Shown here piece by piece: positions 61,647 through 64,000 of a stretch of 64,000 nt of DNA (its first letter is position 1; each line of letters starts with the position of its first letter). Below the pieces are notes generated by a model. It searched no databases. It was given only the letters and a program-made list of their open reading frames with translations, and had not been told where the DNA came from. Position numbers and translations under genes: made by a program. Source of the stretch: Streptomyces sp. NRRL S-31 (GTDB lineage Bacteria > Actinomycetota > Actinomycetes > Streptomycetales > Streptomycetaceae); NCBI RefSeq assembly GCF_000718775.1, contig NZ_JOCB01000013.1, positions 1-64,000 on the forward strand, written 5' to 3'.

Positions 61647-63131
61647 TCAGGGCGCCAGGTGGGCGAGCACCGTGCGCACGGCGCGGGTCACCGCCTCGCG
61701 TGACTCGGCCGCCGGCTCGTGCACCTCGAAGCCGTGGACGCCGTGCGGGACGTCGATGATCTCGACCGGGGCCCCGGCCGCCTCCGCCGCGGTCAGGAAC
61801 CGGTCCACGGTGGCGGCGATGTCCGGCGTCTCCAGCCCCGCCCGGGTGAGCACCAGGGGCGGCGCTCCGCTCCCGCCGGCCCGGAGCGCGCCGGCCGGAC
61901 CGAACCGCTCGGGGACGGCGCCCCAGCCGGGCAGCGGGGCCAGGATCGGATAGTTCAGGGCGACGCAGCGCAGCCACCGCGGCGGGGCGGCGATCCAGTC
62001 CGCGGCGAGCAGCCCCGCGCCGGAGAAGAACCACAGGGCGACACGCTCCCGGTCCACCCGTGGATCGGCCCGCAGCAGCTCGACCGCCTCGGCCACGTCG
62101 TCGGCGGACCGCGCGTAGTCGGTGATGCCGTGCAGCCGGTGCTCCACGACGGCGCCCACGGCCCCCAGACTCGCCACGTAGCGGGCGTACCCGAGGTAGA
62201 ACGGCCAGTCGCGCGGCGCGGGCACGAAGTCGGCTGGTACCGGGCCGCCGTGCACGAACAGCACCGCCGGCCTCGGCCCCCGCTCCTCCTCCGGCTCCGG
62301 CAGGTGCAGGTCCACACGCCCGTTCCGCACGCGGGGCCGTTCCGGGGCGTCCAGTGGGAAGGGCCGCAGGAACGCCGGTTCACCCTCGGGCGCCGTCAGC
62401 CGTCGTCCCTCGCCCGCGGCCGCGCGCACCAGCACTTCGGCCAGCAGGTCCGGGCAGGAGAGCATCGGCCAGTGACCGGTGTCCAGTTCGAAGAAGCCCA
62501 CCCGCGGATCGGCCAGCTTCCTCAGCTGCGGCGGGCCGGAGTCCACCAGTGCCTGGATGCCCGCGATGGTCATGCCGCCCGCGGTGCACAGGACCGCGCT
62601 GGACGGTACGGCGTCCACCGCGCCCGTCAGCCGCAGCGGCTGGGTCAGCGTACGCGGCGGCTGGGGGCGGGCCGAGCGGCTCAGCAGCTCCAACCGGTCC
62701 GCCGTGAGGCCCTCCGTGCTGCCCCAGCGGTGCCAGTCGGACGGCTGCGGCGCCGGTACCGGCCGGGGGCTGCCACCGGAGCCCAGCAGCTGGTGCACCG
62801 CCGGATCCGGGACCAGGGCCAGCGCCGGATCGCCGTCCCGCGGCAGCCCGGCGTCCAGGTGCACGACGCGGGCGACCCGCTCCGGGCGGCGGTCGGCCGC
62901 GCCCAGCACCGGGTGGATGGCGTAGTCATGGCCGACCAGCACGACCTGCGGCACGTCGAGGGAGTCCACCAGGCGGACCACGTCCCCGATGTGCGTCTGA
63001 AGATCCGCCTCGGGCCGCATGCCCAGGGTCACCGGGTGCGCCGCGGCACCCGCCTCCCGGAGCCGGCCGGCCACCGCGTGCCAGATCCGCCCGTCGGTGA
63101 ACGGGCCGGAGACCAGGACGAACACAGACAT
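61647..63131 (-). CDS. Double alpha/beta-hydrolase fusion protein
   Basis: 494 aa from ATG 63131 (GGAGG 5 bases upstream). Two hydrolase folds in one chain. Domain 1 (about 1-235): VFVLVSGPFTDGRIWHAVAGRL, GHDYAIHP (Asp or possibly no standard Ser nucleophile) and FFELDTGHWPMLSCPDLLA. Domain 2 (about 255-490): PAVLFVHGGPV, VALWFFSGAGLL with Ser, PPLVLTRAGLETPDI and DVPHGVHGFEV. Such a fusion is unusual; each half is common alone. It is controlled by a MerR regulator transcribed divergently, so it may act on a compound the regulator senses. Confidence 0.85.
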   Translation of the reverse strand: MSVFVLVSGPFTDGRIWHAVAGRLREAGAAAHPVTLGMRPEADLQTHIGDVVRLVDSLDVPQVVLVGHDYAIHPVLGAADRRPERVARVVHLDAGLPRDGDPALALVPDPAVHQLLGSGGSPRPVPAPQPSDWHRWGSTEGLTADRLELLSRSARPQPPRTLTQPLRLTGAVDAVPSSAVLCTAGGMTIAGIQALVDSGPPQLRKLADPRVGFFELDTGHWPMLSCPDLLAEVLVRAAAGEGRRLTAPEGEPAFLRPFPLDAPERPRVRNGRVDLHLPEPEEERGPRPAVLFVHGGPVPADFVPAPRDWPFYLGYARYVASLGAVGAVVEHRLHGITDYARSADDVAEAVELLRADPRVDRERVALWFFSGAGLLAADWIAAPPRWLRCVALNYPILAPLPGWGAVPERFGPAGALRAGGSGAPPLVLTRAGLETPDIAATVDRFLTAAEAAGAPVEIIDVPHGVHGFEVHEPAAESREAVTRAVRTVLAHLAP

Positions 63132-63163
63132 CAGCGCCTCCAGACAGTAGTGTCGTCACCGGT

Positions 63164-63194
63164 AACGTAGGAACTCCCCCTGAGGGAGGTTCAA
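63164..63194 (-). promoter_or_regulatory. MerR-type promoter with 19-bp spacer
   Basis: Minus strand TTGAAC (63194-63189), a 19-base spacer (CTCCCTCAGGGGGAGTTCC), TACGTT (63169-63164). The long spacer with a dyad (AACCTCCC...GGGGAGTT) is the hallmark of promoters activated by MerR proteins, which untwist it. Confidence 0.8.
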
Positions 63195-63197
63195 CCC

Positions 63198-64000
63198 TTG
63201 CCATCGGACGGCACCCTGAGCATCGGTGAGCTCGCCGCGCGCGCGGGAACCACGGTCAAGACCATCCGCTTCTACTCCGACCAGGGCCTGCTGCCCGAGA
63301 CGGCGCGCAGCGGCGGCGGCCACCGGCGCTACGGGCCCGACGCCCTGGCCCGGCTGCGCACGATCCGCTCGCTGCGCTCCCTCGACGTTCCCGTTCCCGA
63401 GATCAAGCGCGTCCTCGACTCCGGGGACGGCCTGGAAGCCGTCGTCGCGCGCCGGCTGGACGACCTCGGCACCCAGCTCGCCGCCCTGCGCTGGCGCGAG
63501 GCCGCGCTGCGGGCGCTCCAGGAGAGCGACCCCGACCAGGTGGCGGAGCGCCTGGAGCTGATCGGAGCGGTCGGCGTCCCGCCCAGCACGGCCGCCCTCG
63601 ACCGGTACTGGCGCCGGCTGCTGCCCGTCCGGCTCTCCGCCCGGCTCCGCTCCCGGATCACCGAGGCGGCCGTACCGCCGCTGCCCGCCGACCCCGGCAC
63701 GGACCAGGTCCTCGCCTTCGCCCGCCTGCACGCGCTGGCCACGGCCGCCACCGACCACTGCCTCGCCTCCCACCGGCCCGTCACCGTCGCGCACCCGGAC
63801 CTGCTCTACGACGGGCTGCGCGAAGCCCACGACCTGGTGGACGCCGCCGTCCGGGCCGGCACGCCGCCGGCCCCGGGAGAGGCGCTGGACTGCTACGTCG
63901 CCGCTCACGCGCGTGCCGCCGGCACCCGGGACACCCCCGCCTTCCGCCGGGCCCTCACGGTCCGGCTCGCCGCGGAGGACCACCCGGTGATGCGCCGCTA
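63198..64000 (+). CDS. MerR-family transcriptional regulator (runs off the window)
   Basis: Partial, 267 codons seen, no stop. It appears to start at TTG 63198 with GGAGGT 7 bases upstream, inside the shared promoter. The winged HTH reads LSIGELAARAGTTVKTIRFYSDQGLLPETARSGGGHRRYG, followed by a coiled coil (VVARRLDDLGTQLAALRWREAALRAL) and a helical effector domain of over 150 residues. The 19-bp-spacer promoter of the hydrolase gene lies just upstream. Activation of that gene on ligand binding is the expected role. Confidence 0.9.
   Translation, partial: MPSDGTLSIGELAARAGTTVKTIRFYSDQGLLPETARSGGGHRRYGPDALARLRTIRSLRSLDVPVPEIKRVLDSGDGLEAVVARRLDDLGTQLAALRWREAALRALQESDPDQVAERLELIGAVGVPPSTAALDRYWRRLLPVRLSARLRSRITEAAVPPLPADPGTDQVLAFARLHALATAATDHCLASHRPVTVAHPDLLYDGLREAHDLVDAAVRAGTPPAPGEALDCYVAAHARAAGTRDTPAFRRALTVRLAAEDHPVMRR

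Noticed and set aside
1..64000. tRNA, rRNA, transposase or phage integration site
   Set aside because: I looked for AT-poor cloverleaf genes, transposase motifs and attachment-like repeats and saw none I could support by eye.

Overview
The window reads as chromosomal DNA from a Streptomyces-type actinomycete. GC is very high, codons end overwhelmingly in G or C, and GTG and TTG starts are common. There are two rare TTA leucine codons of the kind read by the bldA tRNA, two DasR-type (dre) operators, and an actinomycete rifamycin-associated element. I found no rRNA, tRNA, CRISPR array, insertion sequence or phage genes.

Layout. 1-7.2 kb is the edge of a modular type I polyketide cluster: the C-terminal KS-AT-DH-KR-ACP part of a synthase, converging on a large LuxR-family (LAL) activator with a TTA codon. 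7.8-8.6 kb is an SDR. 9.1-12.8 kb is a probable rifamycin-resistance unit on the minus strand: rifamycin-associated element, glycosyltransferase (rgt), helicase-like RNA polymerase protection protein (helR). 13-42 kb holds five SpoIIE/PP2C-type phosphatases with different sensor domains (starting near 15.99, 16.2, 29.6, 36.5 and 41.4 kb) and a CHASE3 histidine kinase with a response regulator. It also holds a decayed HATPase gene and housekeeping or secreted genes: ThuA-ricin protein, YbdK-like ligase, SDR, LigT-like 2H enzyme, formaldehyde dehydrogenase-like enzyme, HxlR/MFS pair, PAP2, ATP-grasp, DoxX and a beta-propeller protein.

41.8-50.2 kb is a plus-strand metabolic run: three alpha/beta hydrolases, then, after a strong terminator, a D-lactate-dehydrogenase-like flavo/iron-sulfur enzyme, an FAH-family hydrolase and a secreted SMP-30-like protein, followed by a MaoC protein. 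50.2-55.1 kb is a tight minus-strand operon: small basic protein, ImmA/IrrE-like metalloprotease with a TTA codon, two paralogous MAB_1171c-like membrane proteins, and an FAD monooxygenase. This is the best candidate for a poorly described system. 55.4-64 kb has a DasR-controlled chitin-active LPMO, a phosphodiester glycosidase-like protein, a decayed hydrolase, a GNAT enzyme, a PAP2-type membrane protein, a DUF3592-like protein, and a double-domain hydrolase divergent from a MerR regulator that runs off the window.

Regulation that can be read directly: the DasR sites tie the LPMO and the ThuA-ricin protein to chitin/GlcNAc status. The MerR/hydrolase and HxlR/MFS divergent pairs each have a clear dyad operator. 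TTA codons put the polyketide activator and the metalloprotease operon under likely bldA control. Several perfect hairpins separate transcription units.
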